A stretch of DNA of 6,827 bases. It comes from an uncultured Actinomycetes bacterium (GTDB taxonomy: Bacteria; Actinomycetota; Actinomycetes; Nanopelagicales; Nanopelagicaceae). The stretch lies in contig CAIYQS010000011.1 in the NCBI GenBank assembly GCA_903928395.1, positions 1-6,827 on the forward strand. Direction: 5' to 3'. This document shows positions 1 through 6,621 of the stretch, piece by piece (the stretch's first letter is position 1; each line of letters begins with the position of its first letter). The position numbers were made by a program, and so were the translations under genes. The notes below the pieces were generated by a model. The model searched no databases, had not been told where the DNA came from, and saw only the letters and a list, made by a program, of their open reading frames with translations.

Positions 1-721
1 GGGCCAAGGAAGGTTTCAAAATATAAAACCAGAAGAAACGTCGACGACCTACGCCACGAATAATGCCGGTTTCCACAAACTCTTCATCTTTAGTTTCTGA
101 AACCGAACTAAAGAGAACTCTTGAAATGACCGACGACATGATGATCGTATTAACAGCAACAGGCAACCATAAGAAGTGAAGATTTTGTGGAAAAGCGGTG
201 TTATATCCAAAAACCGGCGCCCAATTATGTCGCACCGAAAAAAAGAGGATCCCAACCATCGCAATGAAGAAGTTAGGAGTAGCCAGAAATATCGCTGTTA
301 TCCCCCGGAATCCGTATACCAGCGGGCCTTTACCCGACCAGCCAATATATGTACCGATGGGAATCGAAACGATGAGCGCACAAAGGGTAGAAAGCAAAAT
401 TAAATAGACAGTTAGTGGCAGGGTTCTGTTGATGATGTCGACGACCTTAACGCCGTCTTGCAGAGAGACTCCGAGATTGCCATGAATAAGCTCATTCACA
501 TATGAAAAAAATTGGGAAATCGGATTCCCTCCGAGGTGGAGTTGTTTCCGCAATACCTCGATCGCGGCCTTTTCTGCTCCTGGACCGAGTTTGGCCGAAG
601 CAGGATCTCCAGGGGCTACGCGAATCATCACAAATGAGAGGACCATTACCCAGAACGCAACAGAGATAGCCCGAAGAAAACGCCCGAAAATTTTACGTGT
701 GAGTTGGTTTCCCTTTTGCAA
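1..721 (-). CDS. ABC transporter permease, dipeptide/oligopeptide type (DppB/OppB family), 3' end missing
   Basis: Inner-membrane permease subunit of a peptide/nickel-type (family 5) ABC importer, normally paired with a DppC-like permease and two ATPases. The 240 visible codons start LQKGNQLTRKIFGRFLRA. A first membrane segment follows (about 15-35, ending in VMIRVAPGDPA), then the usual periplasmic stretch with QLHLGGNPISQFFSYV and HGNLGVSL, and further membrane segments from about residue 100. Near the cut end lies the EAA loop that docks on the ATPase (EFVETGIIRGVGRRRF). The family is usually about 310-340 residues, so roughly the last quarter lies beyond the left edge. The TTG start at 721-719 is chosen because GGGAGG (minus strand, 728-733) sits 6 nt upstream and the N-terminus fits the family. 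It lies downstream of the solute-binding protein gene in the same direction and probably serves the same importer. Family assignment is firm; the cargo is unknown and need not be a peptide. Confidence 0.93.
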   Translation of the reverse strand, partial: MQKGNQLTRKIFGRFLRAISVAFWVMVLSFVMIRVAPGDPASAKLGPGAEKAAIEVLRKQLHLGGNPISQFFSYVNELIHGNLGVSLQDGVKVVDIINRTLPLTVYLILLSTLCALIVSIPIGTYIGWSGKGPLVYGFRGITAIFLATPNFFIAMVGILFFSVRHNWAPVFGYNTAFPQNLHFLWLPVAVNTIIMSSVISRVLFSSVSETKDEEFVETGIIRGVGRRRFFWFYILKPSLA

Positions 722-783
722 GAACTGCCTCCCTTCGTTATAAGTGAAACCTGAAATTTATTAAATCAAATCTCTCTTCATTA

Positions 784-825
784 CAAAGGTAAACAAGAAA
801 ATTTGCATCTTCTTGTTTACCTTTG
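784..825 (-). terminator. Second strong stem-loop in the same gap
   Basis: The arms 784-799 (CAAAGGTAAACAAGAA) and 810-825 pair perfectly over 16 bp around a 10-nt loop. The stem is AT-rich and no clear uridine run follows it. Only 7 nt separate it from the hairpin at 833-872, so the two form a tandem pair. It could be a partial terminator, an mRNA-protecting element or a DNA palindrome bound by a protein. The sequence shows only the symmetry. Confidence 0.72.
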
Positions 826-832
826 AAACTTT

Positions 833-872
833 ATGTGAAGCTCTAAGCCCCGAGGGACTTAGAGCTTCACAT
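833..872 (-). terminator. Strong stem-loop after the binding-protein gene (attenuator or terminator)
   Basis: The arms 833-847 (ATGTGAAGCTCTAAG) and 858-872 are perfect reverse complements over 15 bp, with a 10-nt loop (848-857). It lies 23 nt past the binding-protein stop. No uridine run follows on either strand, so it is not a textbook intrinsic terminator. In ABC importer operons a stem-loop between the abundant binding protein and the permeases often stabilises the upstream mRNA and lowers downstream expression. That role fits best here but is inferred. Confidence 0.75.
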
Positions 873-877
873 CATTA

Positions 878-895
878 AGTTCTTTGATAAGAACT
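878..895 (-). other. Small inverted repeat overlapping the binding-protein stop codon
   Basis: AGTTCTT (878-884) and AAGAACT (889-895) form a 7-bp perfect stem with a 4-nt loop, touching the last base of the TGA stop. Alone it is weak, but it is the first of three hairpins in a row. It may be chance in AT-rich sequence. Confidence 0.4.
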
Positions 896-2506
896 CAGCT
901 GGTAGCTAGTGCAGGCCTCGTCGCGATGACGAATTCGAGTTGTCCAGGCATCAAGCCCTGAACAAGATCTGGACCGATGTCACTACCAGATAGATAGAAC
1001 CGCGTTCCAACTGGGATAAACGCAGAGAGGTTCCAGGCAATTGCTTCAACCTGAGCCAACTTATCCTTGATGGTAGCTGCATCCTTGGATGAACCAGCAT
1101 CATTGAGTAGTTGCGCGGTTTGAGTTAACAATGAACTTGGAACGTTTGCGTTATTCGCCCACACCCCTCCTGGAGCGAACCAGTTGCTCAACTGCAAGAT
1201 CGGTGTGGCGGCGTTATTGCCAAACCACATCATTCCCCAGTTTTTGCGGTTAATGTAATCAGAGATTGCGGTGTCAGGTGTCACCATATTAATCGTTACA
1301 TCGATACCGATGACTGCAAGGTTGGCCTTGATGATCGTCGCAGCGTCTTGCCAAAGCACGCGGTTCGGAACATCCAACTGAACTTTGAATCCTTGTTGGT
1401 AGCCAGCAGCCTTCATCAACTTACGTGCAGCAGCGGTATCACGTACACCATTTCCTGGAATGGAGCAGAGGTAATACGGATTGCTGGTGTTGTACTGCAT
1501 ACCGCAGTTAGGGCCGGCAAGGCCACCAAAAGCAGTACGCATGATTTGAGCGCGGTCAATCGCGAGAGATATCGCTTGACGAACTCGGGCATCCTTAAGA
1601 GCTGGATAAGGTTGCAAAGGTCCCATATTGAAGGCGATCATGAAGGTACCTGAATCCTTTGCGGCGGCAACACGGAACTTCGTCTTATCAAATTTCGTGG
1701 TTGCACTAGCAAGTGGAAGTTCCATCACATAATCGACGCTTCCATTTTGGAATGCCGCCAAACGTGAGTTGGCATCAGGAATTGTGACAACTCTTAATTC
1801 CTTCACAACTGGCTTAGCCCAATAGTTAGGGTTAGCAACTGCTACGAAGAGATCGGTGCCTGGTTGGAATGTCTTCACCATCATCGGTCCTGCACTTACA
1901 GGATTCTTGAAGTATGCGGCCGCCTTTTCAGGTGTATTTGTACGATCGGCTGGGTGGATGCCCATAAACTCTTGTGCAAGAGCAAAAGTGGAAATCTGGA
2001 TACGGGGATGACAGCGTCCACACGAGAGTGTGAGCATCCTTTGCTACAACGCCGGTAACCTTCGCAATATACGAAGCCGATTGCTTCGATGCCTGCCAAC
2101 GATAGAATTGATTGACGGCATCGGCAGCAACAACTGGCGTGCCATCTGAATAATTCATCGTTCGCATTGTTTGAGTGATGGTCAATCCATCAGGTGAAAC
2201 TGTTTCCGCAGTGACTAGGTCAGGTGCTGGAAAACGATTTGCAGCGAAACGATAAAGTTGACCTTGGACTATGTAGGCCATCTGGCTCTCTGTATATCCA
2301 CCGACTGGATTTAATTTATCCAAAGTAGAAACACGCTGTAGAGCGGCATAGGTAATTACATCGCAAGAAGCATTAGCCGGCGTGCTTCTAATGTTGCAAT
2401 TTGAACCCGTTGCTGCGTTTGAGGCTTGAACGCCAGCGAATGCCGAGAGTGCCAGCGAAACAGCGGCCCCCAGAACTACCAGCTTCCTACCTTTAAATTT
2501 GATCAT
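895..2506 (-). CDS. ABC transporter substrate-binding protein, family 5 (SBP_bac_5), frameshifted
   Basis: Extracellular solute-binding protein that captures the ligand for a Dpp/Opp-type importer. The N-terminal part starts at ATG 2506, with AGGGGGG (2516-2522) 9 nt upstream. It has a Sec signal peptide: basic start MIKFKGRK, hydrophobic core about 9-24, likely cleavage after SNA near residue 31. No lipobox cysteine is seen, so it is probably not a lipoprotein of the usual kind. Family hallmarks are LDKLNPVGGYTES, the YSDGTPVVAADAV segment and, after the shift, ARVRQAISLAIDRAQI and LMKAAGY. The reading frame changes after residue 174 (PYPDFHF): one extra base in the AAAA run at 1984-1987 sends the first frame to a stop at 1928, and family sequence resumes in the next frame as ALAQEFMG. 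Removing one base gives a single 536-residue protein, normal for the family. As read, the gene is broken; a sequencing or assembly error is as likely as a real mutation. The ligand is unknown. Confidence 0.9.
1984..1987 (-). other. Frameshift site (+1) in the binding-protein gene
   Basis: The minus strand reads CAC TTT T GCT CTT. With four T the frame runs on as HFCSCTRV and stops 18 codons later. With three T it reads HFALAQEFMG and stays open to the natural stop at 895. Deleting exactly one base makes the whole gene 537 codons including stop. Confidence 0.85.
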
Positions 2507-2720
2507 GTAGTGGATCCCCCCTGTTTTTTCGGTTCCGTGTGAACGGTTAACTGTTTACCAAATGGTATAGGCGTGTGAGTCAAGACACAACGGTATTTGC
2601 AAACAATTGGCTCATGTTGTATCACAGTTTTGTTATAAATCACGCGTAAAAAAAGCTGGTCGGGGATGGCGAAGACGGCAAATATAACGCTTCCCTTAAA
2701 TCAATTGTCTATTTTCCAAT
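2507..2720 (-). promoter_or_regulatory. Regulatory gap upstream of the binding-protein gene
   Basis: This 214-nt gap separates the dehydrogenase stop from the binding-protein start and holds no gene. Nearest the start is the Shine-Dalgarno AGGGGGG (2516-2522). Farther up are the palindromes at 2545-2567. TTGACT on the minus strand (2578-2583) resembles a -35 box, but no good -10 lies 16-18 nt on (TGGTAA at 17 nt). TTGTGT (2585-2590) with TACCAT (2562-2567) at 17 nt is an alternative. A T7 run on the minus strand (2648-2654) has no stem before it. A promoter here is likely from the gap size and the fresh transport unit; its exact position is unresolved. Confidence 0.5.
2545..2567. promoter_or_regulatory. 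Overlapping palindromes, candidate repressor operator
   Basis: TACCAAATGGTA (2556-2567) has perfect 5-bp arms around 2 nt. The adjoining GGTTAAC-T-GTTTACC (2545-2559) is symmetric in 6 of 7 positions. They overlap by 4 bases and sit 39-61 nt upstream of the binding-protein ATG, across or just below the promoter candidates. The symmetry suits a dimeric regulator of the GntR/FadR or LacI kind that often controls such transporters. No regulator gene for it is in the window. Confidence 0.4.
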
Positions 2721-3764
2721 TTAAGAATTACTGAACTCTGGAACCAAAACTCCATACGTGGCGGCAACGTTGAGAATGTTTTGTTGCACCCCAGCTGTAA
2801 CAAAAATTCCTTCAGAGAGCCGAGATACCTTCATTTTCGCCTCGATTTCACCTGGCATCGCAACACTTGAAGTGCCCGGAACTCCAGCCTCATGAATCGC
2901 TCCGGCAAACTGTCGCGTAATTTCTCGAAAGAAATCCAATGGGACAAAACGGGCGATATCCACCGCAATAATGACAGTTCCATTTCCAAAACCGCTTTTG
3001 GAGATAGTTGCGGGCATATTTCCAGAGAGCATTCCAGCTGCCGCATCGATCAAAACCGAAAGCCCCGAGCCCTTGTGCCCTCCGAACGCTAGCAGCGCTC
3101 CACCTTCTTCCAAATCTTTTGCTCGAGTCGAAGGATTACCGTCTTTGTCGATTAGGGCACCCGGTTCTATCTCTTCGTCATTCATAGCCGCGAGAACCAC
3201 CTTGCCGGCAGCGACGACAGCAGTTGAAAAATCCAAAACTAAGTTATACCCGTCGACACCTGGAACCGACCAAGCAAATGGATTGGTGCCAAGAACTTTT
3301 TTGATCCCACCAAATGGAGCGACAACTTCTCCCCCGGTGTTACAAAAAGCAATCCCCATCATTCCGGCCTGGGCTATTGAATCGACATACTCACCTAACC
3401 GACCCACATGATTAGTTCGCGATAACACAGCTGTAGCGGTTCCAAATTCACGCGCACCTTCAATTACCGTTTGCGTTGCTAACGCTGATGCCATCTGACC
3501 CCAACCCCATTCACCATCAATGGACGCTGTTGCTTGATCTTTCCACGCGATAGTCGGCACCGCTCCAGGAATGATTTGCCCTCCTTGAACCCATCCCGAA
3601 TATTCGACGAGCCGAATAACTCCGTGTGAATCGTGCCCGACCAAATTGGAAAGCACGAGTGAACGAGCAACCGTTTTTGCTGAACTTTCTGGTGCGCCCA
3701 TTCCACGAAGGACGCGGGAAGTAATATCTTCAAGAACTTCTGGCGTAAAACGTGCGTCTTTCAT
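2721..3764 (-). CDS. Malate/L-lactate dehydrogenase family oxidoreductase (Ldh_2)
   Basis: Cytoplasmic NAD(P)-dependent oxidoreductase of the Ldh_2 family. Members interconvert 2-hydroxy and 2-keto acids (malate, lactate, ureidoglycolate, sulfolactate, 2,3-diketogulonate) and use a fold unrelated to classical lactate dehydrogenase. The 347 residues match the usual 330-360. Landmarks are GHDSHG (43-48, family signature histidines), RTNHVGRLGEY (116-126), GTNPFAWSVP (159-168), LDFSTA (177-182), GGHKGSGLSV (228-237) and VAMPGE (301-306) near the C-terminus. ATG 3764 is preferred over the ATG at 3824: the extra 20 residues would overlap the upstream gene and do not look like family sequence, whereas MKDARFTPEVLED is a normal N-terminus. 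The start lies 1 nt past the upstream stop (TGAGATG), so translation is probably coupled. The substrate is probably the product of the hydratase/lactonase steps encoded just upstream, by inference only. Confidence 0.92.
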   Translation of the reverse strand: MKDARFTPEVLEDITSRVLRGMGAPESSAKTVARSLVLSNLVGHDSHGVIRLVEYSGWVQGGQIIPGAVPTIAWKDQATASIDGEWGWGQMASALATQTVIEGAREFGTATAVLSRTNHVGRLGEYVDSIAQAGMMGIAFCNTGGEVVAPFGGIKKVLGTNPFAWSVPGVDGYNLVLDFSTAVVAAGKVVLAAMNDEEIEPGALIDKDGNPSTRAKDLEEGGALLAFGGHKGSGLSVLIDAAAGMLSGNMPATISKSGFGNGTVIIAVDIARFVPLDFFREITRQFAGAIHEAGVPGTSSVAMPGEIEAKMKVSRLSEGIFVTAGVQQNILNVAATYGVLVPEFSNS

Positions 3765-3765
3765 C

Positions 3766-4725
3766 TCAAATAAACTTTGCTTCAACGAGGCCCAGATCCG
3801 TAAAATCAGCAGAGACCAAATCACCTGGTTGCACGAAGGTGTGCGCGGTACATGTCCCAGTGCTCACGAGTTCTCCGGCATTCACATCGCGTCCGCGTTC
3901 TCGGACCCAATTAACCATCCAGGTCAAGCTTGTGACGGGGTGTCCCATCGCCTCAACACCTATTCCTGATTTGATGTAAAAGTCATTGACATATACATCA
4001 ATATTTGAGTTTGGTAGATCAATATCCTTCCATTCAGTATGGCGCCTTCCAGTCACAAAGGCTGCTCCCCCGGCATTGTCATACATCCCACCGAAGTAGC
4101 CACTCAAGCTATACCAATCTTCAAAGACAGAATCACCAATTTCGATTACTGGCATCAAGCACTCAATGCCGGCCCGCAAGTCGGCTTCGGTGTACTCCTT
4201 ATCCCGAGCCGGAAATGACATTCCTAATTGGTAAGCAAATTCAAATTCACAGAGCCGGTAATTGACGAAAAATTCCGATGGAACCACCGCTGGACTCTTG
4301 AATATCGATCTCTTAAATAATCGACCTGGAGATGGACTTGGAACATTTTCGGCTTGGCGAACCGCCTGACTTGCTGCTCCAACTTTCCACCCCGCTCCTT
4401 CCCATCCAAGTGCGTATTCCAATTGAAGAATTACGTCTTCGACCGATTGCCAGGATCTTGCTCGAAGTCGTTCTGGCATGACTACTGGAGTACGTGAGTG
4501 TCTTCCCTGAACAATAAGAGCAATAAGCTCATCAACTTCCGCTTTGGTTAAGTCTGTTTCGCGCGATGCGGGAAGTGAACCCCCGGGAGGCGTTGGACCA
4601 TGATTAAGCCGGCCTCGAGTTGTCAAATAATCTGGGCGAGGATTGGATTTTCCGGAACGAAGTTTTAATATGCGTTCGATCTCGTACGCAGATGGTGGTT
4701 CATTGATTTCGACTTCGTTCGGCAT
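3766..4725 (-). CDS. 2-keto-4-pentenoate hydratase-like protein, FAH superfamily, with N-terminal extension
   Basis: Metal-dependent hydratase/hydrolase/decarboxylase-type enzyme acting on 2-keto acids, closest in layout to MhpD and 4-oxalocrotonate decarboxylase. Visible marks: GWKVGA (112-117) with the conserved lysine; CEFEFAYQLG (159-168), whose E160 and E162 are the expected Mg/Mn ligands; MPVIEIGDS (191-199), where E195 is the likely third ligand; and GHPVTSLTWM (261-270) followed by GELVSTGTCTAHTFVQPGD, a classic MhpD-type C-terminal motif. At 319 residues it is about 50-60 longer than typical MhpD (about 260-270). The surplus is at the N-terminus, rich in Pro/Arg/Gly around 25-55, before the usual helix LTKAEVDELIALI. 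The ATG at 4725 is well supported by AAGGAG (4732-4737) 6 nt upstream, so the extension is translated. It shares the cluster with a lactonase and a dehydrogenase, suggesting a sugar-acid or related 2-keto-acid route. An aromatic meta-cleavage role is possible but none of its partner genes is here. Confidence 0.87.
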   Translation of the reverse strand: MPNEVEINEPPSAYEIERILKLRSGKSNPRPDYLTTRGRLNHGPTPPGGSLPASRETDLTKAEVDELIALIVQGRHSRTPVVMPERLRARSWQSVEDVILQLEYALGWEGAGWKVGAASQAVRQAENVPSPSPGRLFKRSIFKSPAVVPSEFFVNYRLCEFEFAYQLGMSFPARDKEYTEADLRAGIECLMPVIEIGDSVFEDWYSLSGYFGGMYDNAGGAAFVTGRRHTEWKDIDLPNSNIDVYVNDFYIKSGIGVEAMGHPVTSLTWMVNWVRERGRDVNAGELVSTGTCTAHTFVQPGDLVSADFTDLGLVEAKFI

Positions 4726-4731
4726 TTATAA

Positions 4732-4737
4732 CTCCTT
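4732..4737 (-). promoter_or_regulatory. Shine-Dalgarno site fixing the hydratase start
   Basis: AAGGAG on the minus strand, 6 nt before ATG 4725. It is the clearest ribosome-binding site in the operon and rules out starting the hydratase at a downstream codon to match shorter relatives. It lies in the 55-nt gap after the lactonase stop. Confidence 0.8.
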
Positions 4738-4780
4738 GTTAGAGGGTGCAAGCTTGGACGATCAAATTTATTGAAAGAAT

Positions 4781-5650
4781 CTAAGTGAAATCCCGCATCT
4801 TCTGTCCTTTGACACCTGGCTCAAGAACGAACGTCATTCCTGCTTGTGAAGACTCTTGATCACCTACCGCCGCTGTCGTGCAGATGATTAAATCCAATTC
4901 CTCACCAGCAAAGCAGCAGGAGGTCACGTTCTTAACCGGCATCTCAACAGATTCGGTGAGAACTCCCTCAAGGGTATATCTGTTCAGTTTTTGATTTCCA
5001 CAAAAGGCGACCCAAATTCCGTTCTCAGAATCGATGCACATTCCATCAGGCAATTCGGAATCAGGATTAAAGGAAATTACTCTACGCCGATTGAATATTC
5101 CTTCTGACGAATAATCGTAAGCGTCCAAACCGTAACTTAAAGTGTCTATGTAGAAAAAATGATCACCGGCAACATTCCAATCTAAACCGTTACTGATTGT
5201 GACTGATGAAATAATGGTTCGTGCTTCACTTTGATTTTGCGAGATTCTGTAGAGCGCGCCCGCGCCGGGAGTGTTGTCATAAGCCATAGAACCTGCGAAT
5301 AGTTCACCTCCGGGAGCAATTTTCGCGTCATTCCAGCGTACCTTCACCACGTCGGGTGAATTAGTCGATGCGTTACAAGAATCAAGAACTCTTTCACTTC
5401 CTCCTGGTTCGCGTAAAATTATCTTGTCGCCAACCCCTAGAACTGTGCCGCCGCCTTTCCGCGGTAAGGCAAATCCAACATCCTCTGTTGTTGGGAACGT
5501 TCCAAGATCGTTGGTAACCATGTCCCGCCAATGAACTTGCCGGTTATATATGTCCAACCACATAACCAGGGAATTGTCTTCTCTGCGAGAAGTTGGTCCC
5601 TCCCCCAAAAGGCATTTTCTTTCGTCAAAAACCTCGATTTTCAATTTCAA
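4781..5650 (-). CDS. SMP-30/gluconolactonase/LRE family lactonase
   Basis: Six-bladed beta-propeller, metal-dependent hydrolase that opens sugar lactones such as gluconolactone or arabinonolactone to the free acid. Numbered from TTG 5650, the metal ligands of the family are all in place: E17 in CLLGEGP, N154 in TISNGLDW, and D202 in LPDGMCID. R105 and N107 in RWNDAK match the substrate-binding pair known from vertebrate SMP-30. The late VTSCCFAGEELDLIICTTA segment is also typical. Length (289 aa) is normal. No signal peptide, so cytoplasmic. The start is uncertain by two codons: TTG 5650 abuts GGGGA, while TTG 5644 has that GGGGA 6 nt upstream and is the better initiator, giving 287 aa. It follows the permease stop by only 10 nt and so is probably co-transcribed with it. 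Lactonase chemistry is well supported; the natural lactone is not identifiable. Confidence 0.92.
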   Translation of the reverse strand: MKLKIEVFDERKCLLGEGPTSRREDNSLVMWLDIYNRQVHWRDMVTNDLGTFPTTEDVGFALPRKGGGTVLGVGDKIILREPGGSERVLDSCNASTNSPDVVKVRWNDAKIAPGGELFAGSMAYDNTPGAGALYRISQNQSEARTIISSVTISNGLDWNVAGDHFFYIDTLSYGLDAYDYSSEGIFNRRRVISFNPDSELPDGMCIDSENGIWVAFCGNQKLNRYTLEGVLTESVEMPVKNVTSCCFAGEELDLIICTTAAVGDQESSQAGMTFVLEPGVKGQKMRDFT

Positions 5651-5660
5651 TCCCCAATAT

Positions 5661-6566
5661 CTAACGAGTATTGGAAGATTTTCGAAATGCTAGCCACACG
5701 GCAGCAATCATCACTACTCCGGTTACAGCATCCAACAGTCGTTGATCAACCCCAAGAACGATTAACCCTTGAAGTACAACTTGGAGAAAAACCAATCCAA
5801 GAAATGCGCCAGCAAGACTTCCGCCTCCCCCGGTCAATTTAATTCCACCAACTGCTGCACTGGCAATGACAACCAACTCCCAACCAAGTCCAGTGACCGC
5901 ATCTGCTCTCTGCAACTTGCTCATCAGTAAGATTCCCGCAAAGGATGAGAGTGCACCGCTAAGAATAAAGAGTTTGATTTTCGCACCAATTACGTTGATC
6001 CCAGATAGGCGGGCAGCTACTTTATTTCCACCGATGAGATAAATCTTCCTTCCAAATACGCTTCTCCGGAGAAACTGATCGGCAATAAGAAAGAGAAGTA
6101 GAAAAATCCAAACGGACGAGGGCAAGCCCAGGATTTGAGTACGCGAGAGCGTGCCTGACCCATCTGGAAGTGGATATACCGGGTCTCCTCCGCTAAGAAC
6201 ATAAGACAGGCCACGGGCCAAAAACATCATTGAAAGAGTAGTAATGAACGAGGGGATTCCTATTTTTACCGTTATGTAACCATTAACAAATCCAAAGAAG
6301 GCGCCTAAACAGATGCCTAAGACAACGGCAAGCGCGAGCGGTAATTTCCAACGAGAGAGCATTAGTCCGGTAGATATTGACCCGAGACTAGCTACCGCTC
6401 CAACTGAAAGGTCTATCTCACCCGAAATCATTAAGAGTGCTTCCCCGATAAGCACTACACCGGTATAGACAAGGGTTACAAGAAGTACCTTGAAACTTTC
6501 CAGGGTGGCGAAATAAGGATTGAGAAACGCAAAAAGAATGATGGTTCCAAATAGGGTGAGAAGCAA
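5661..6566 (-). CDS. Sugar ABC transporter permease (RbsC-like, BPD_transp_2), N-terminus truncated
   Basis: Membrane permease of a ribose/xylose/autoinducer-type ABC importer. The 301 residues are strongly hydrophobic, with about 8-10 membrane segments. Family marks are GEIDLSVGAVASLGSIS (49-65), VNGYITVKIGIPSFITTL (94-111), LARGLSYVLSGGDPVYPLP, IGGNKVAARLSGINV (178-192, the ATPase-contact region) and VTGLGWELVVIASAAVGGIKLTGG near the C-terminus. The first codon that can start it is TTG at 6566-6564, directly preceded in frame by TAG (6569-6567), with no Shine-Dalgarno site. RbsC-type proteins usually have some 10-30 residues before the first membrane segment; here that segment begins at once, so the true N-terminus and operon promoter appear cut off at the boundary near 6566. 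As read it is probably a fragment, although the missing part is short. An ATPase and a sugar-binding protein would be expected upstream in the original operon. Confidence 0.88.
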   Translation of the reverse strand: MLLTLFGTIILFAFLNPYFATLESFKVLLVTLVYTGVVLIGEALLMISGEIDLSVGAVASLGSISTGLMLSRWKLPLALAVVLGICLGAFFGFVNGYITVKIGIPSFITTLSMMFLARGLSYVLSGGDPVYPLPDGSGTLSRTQILGLPSSVWIFLLLFLIADQFLRRSVFGRKIYLIGGNKVAARLSGINVIGAKIKLFILSGALSSFAGILLMSKLQRADAVTGLGWELVVIASAAVGGIKLTGGGGSLAGAFLGLVFLQVVLQGLIVLGVDQRLLDAVTGVVMIAAVWLAFRKSSNTR

Positions 6567-6572
6567 CTACTT
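6555..6572. other. Abrupt sequence boundary (insertion edge or chimeric join)
   Basis: On the left side sugar-permease coding sequence continues up to about 6566. On the right there is no permease-like sequence in any frame of the minus strand, and a complete promoter plus an unrelated plus-strand gene begin within 5 nt. The segment GCAACTACTTGC (6563-6574) at the join is a short imperfect palindrome. No transposon end or target duplication can be seen because only one side is in the window. Confidence 0.6.
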
Positions 6573-6599
6573 GCCTTATTCCTGCAAACCTGATATAAT
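6571..6599 (+). promoter_or_regulatory. Sigma-70/sigma-A promoter for the HTH gene
   Basis: TTGCCT (6571-6576) as -35, a 17-bp spacer, and a perfect -10 TATAAT (6594-6599) preceded by TG at 6591-6592, giving an extended -10. A transcript would start about 6606 and reach the GGAAGGG ribosome-binding site (6607-6613), so the leader is very short. It is by far the best promoter in the window. Confidence 0.75.
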
Positions 6600-6621
6600 G
6601 CCCAACGGAAGGGCAGAAAAT

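Larger units (their letters stand above)
722..894 (-). other. Intergenic spacer between binding-protein and permease genes
   Basis: This 173-nt gap holds three consecutive inverted repeats (listed separately) next to the binding-protein stop codon, then an AT-rich stretch of about 50 nt and the permease ribosome-binding site. I see no further gene in it. A TATAAC hexamer at 737-742 (minus) lies too close to the ribosome-binding site to be a convincing promoter, so the permease is probably expressed by read-through past the hairpins. Confidence 0.7.

Noticed and set aside
176..407. Plus-strand small open frames inside the DppB-type permease
   Set aside because: They are antisense to a clear permease gene and encode basic, featureless sequence.
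737..742. TATAAC on the minus strand as a -10 box for the DppB-type permease
   Set aside because: No suitable -35 lies 16-18 nt upstream, and transcription would begin at or inside the ribosome-binding site.
784..872. CRISPR array or insertion-sequence ends from the tandem inverted repeats
   Set aside because: The two hairpins have different sequences, there are no repeated units with spacers, and no transposase gene lies between or near them.
2648..2654. T7 run on the minus strand after the dehydrogenase, as an intrinsic terminator
   Set aside because: The bases before it on the minus strand do not form a GC-rich stem, so the run alone does not make a terminator.
2971..3411. Plus-strand open frame of 146 codons inside the dehydrogenase gene
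   Set aside because: It lies wholly antisense to a well-supported Ldh_2 gene, is Pro/Ser-rich low-complexity translation, and shows no family motif.
3646..3979. Plus-strand open frames across the dehydrogenase/hydratase junction
   Set aside because: They overlap two well-supported minus-strand genes and their products have no recognisable domain.
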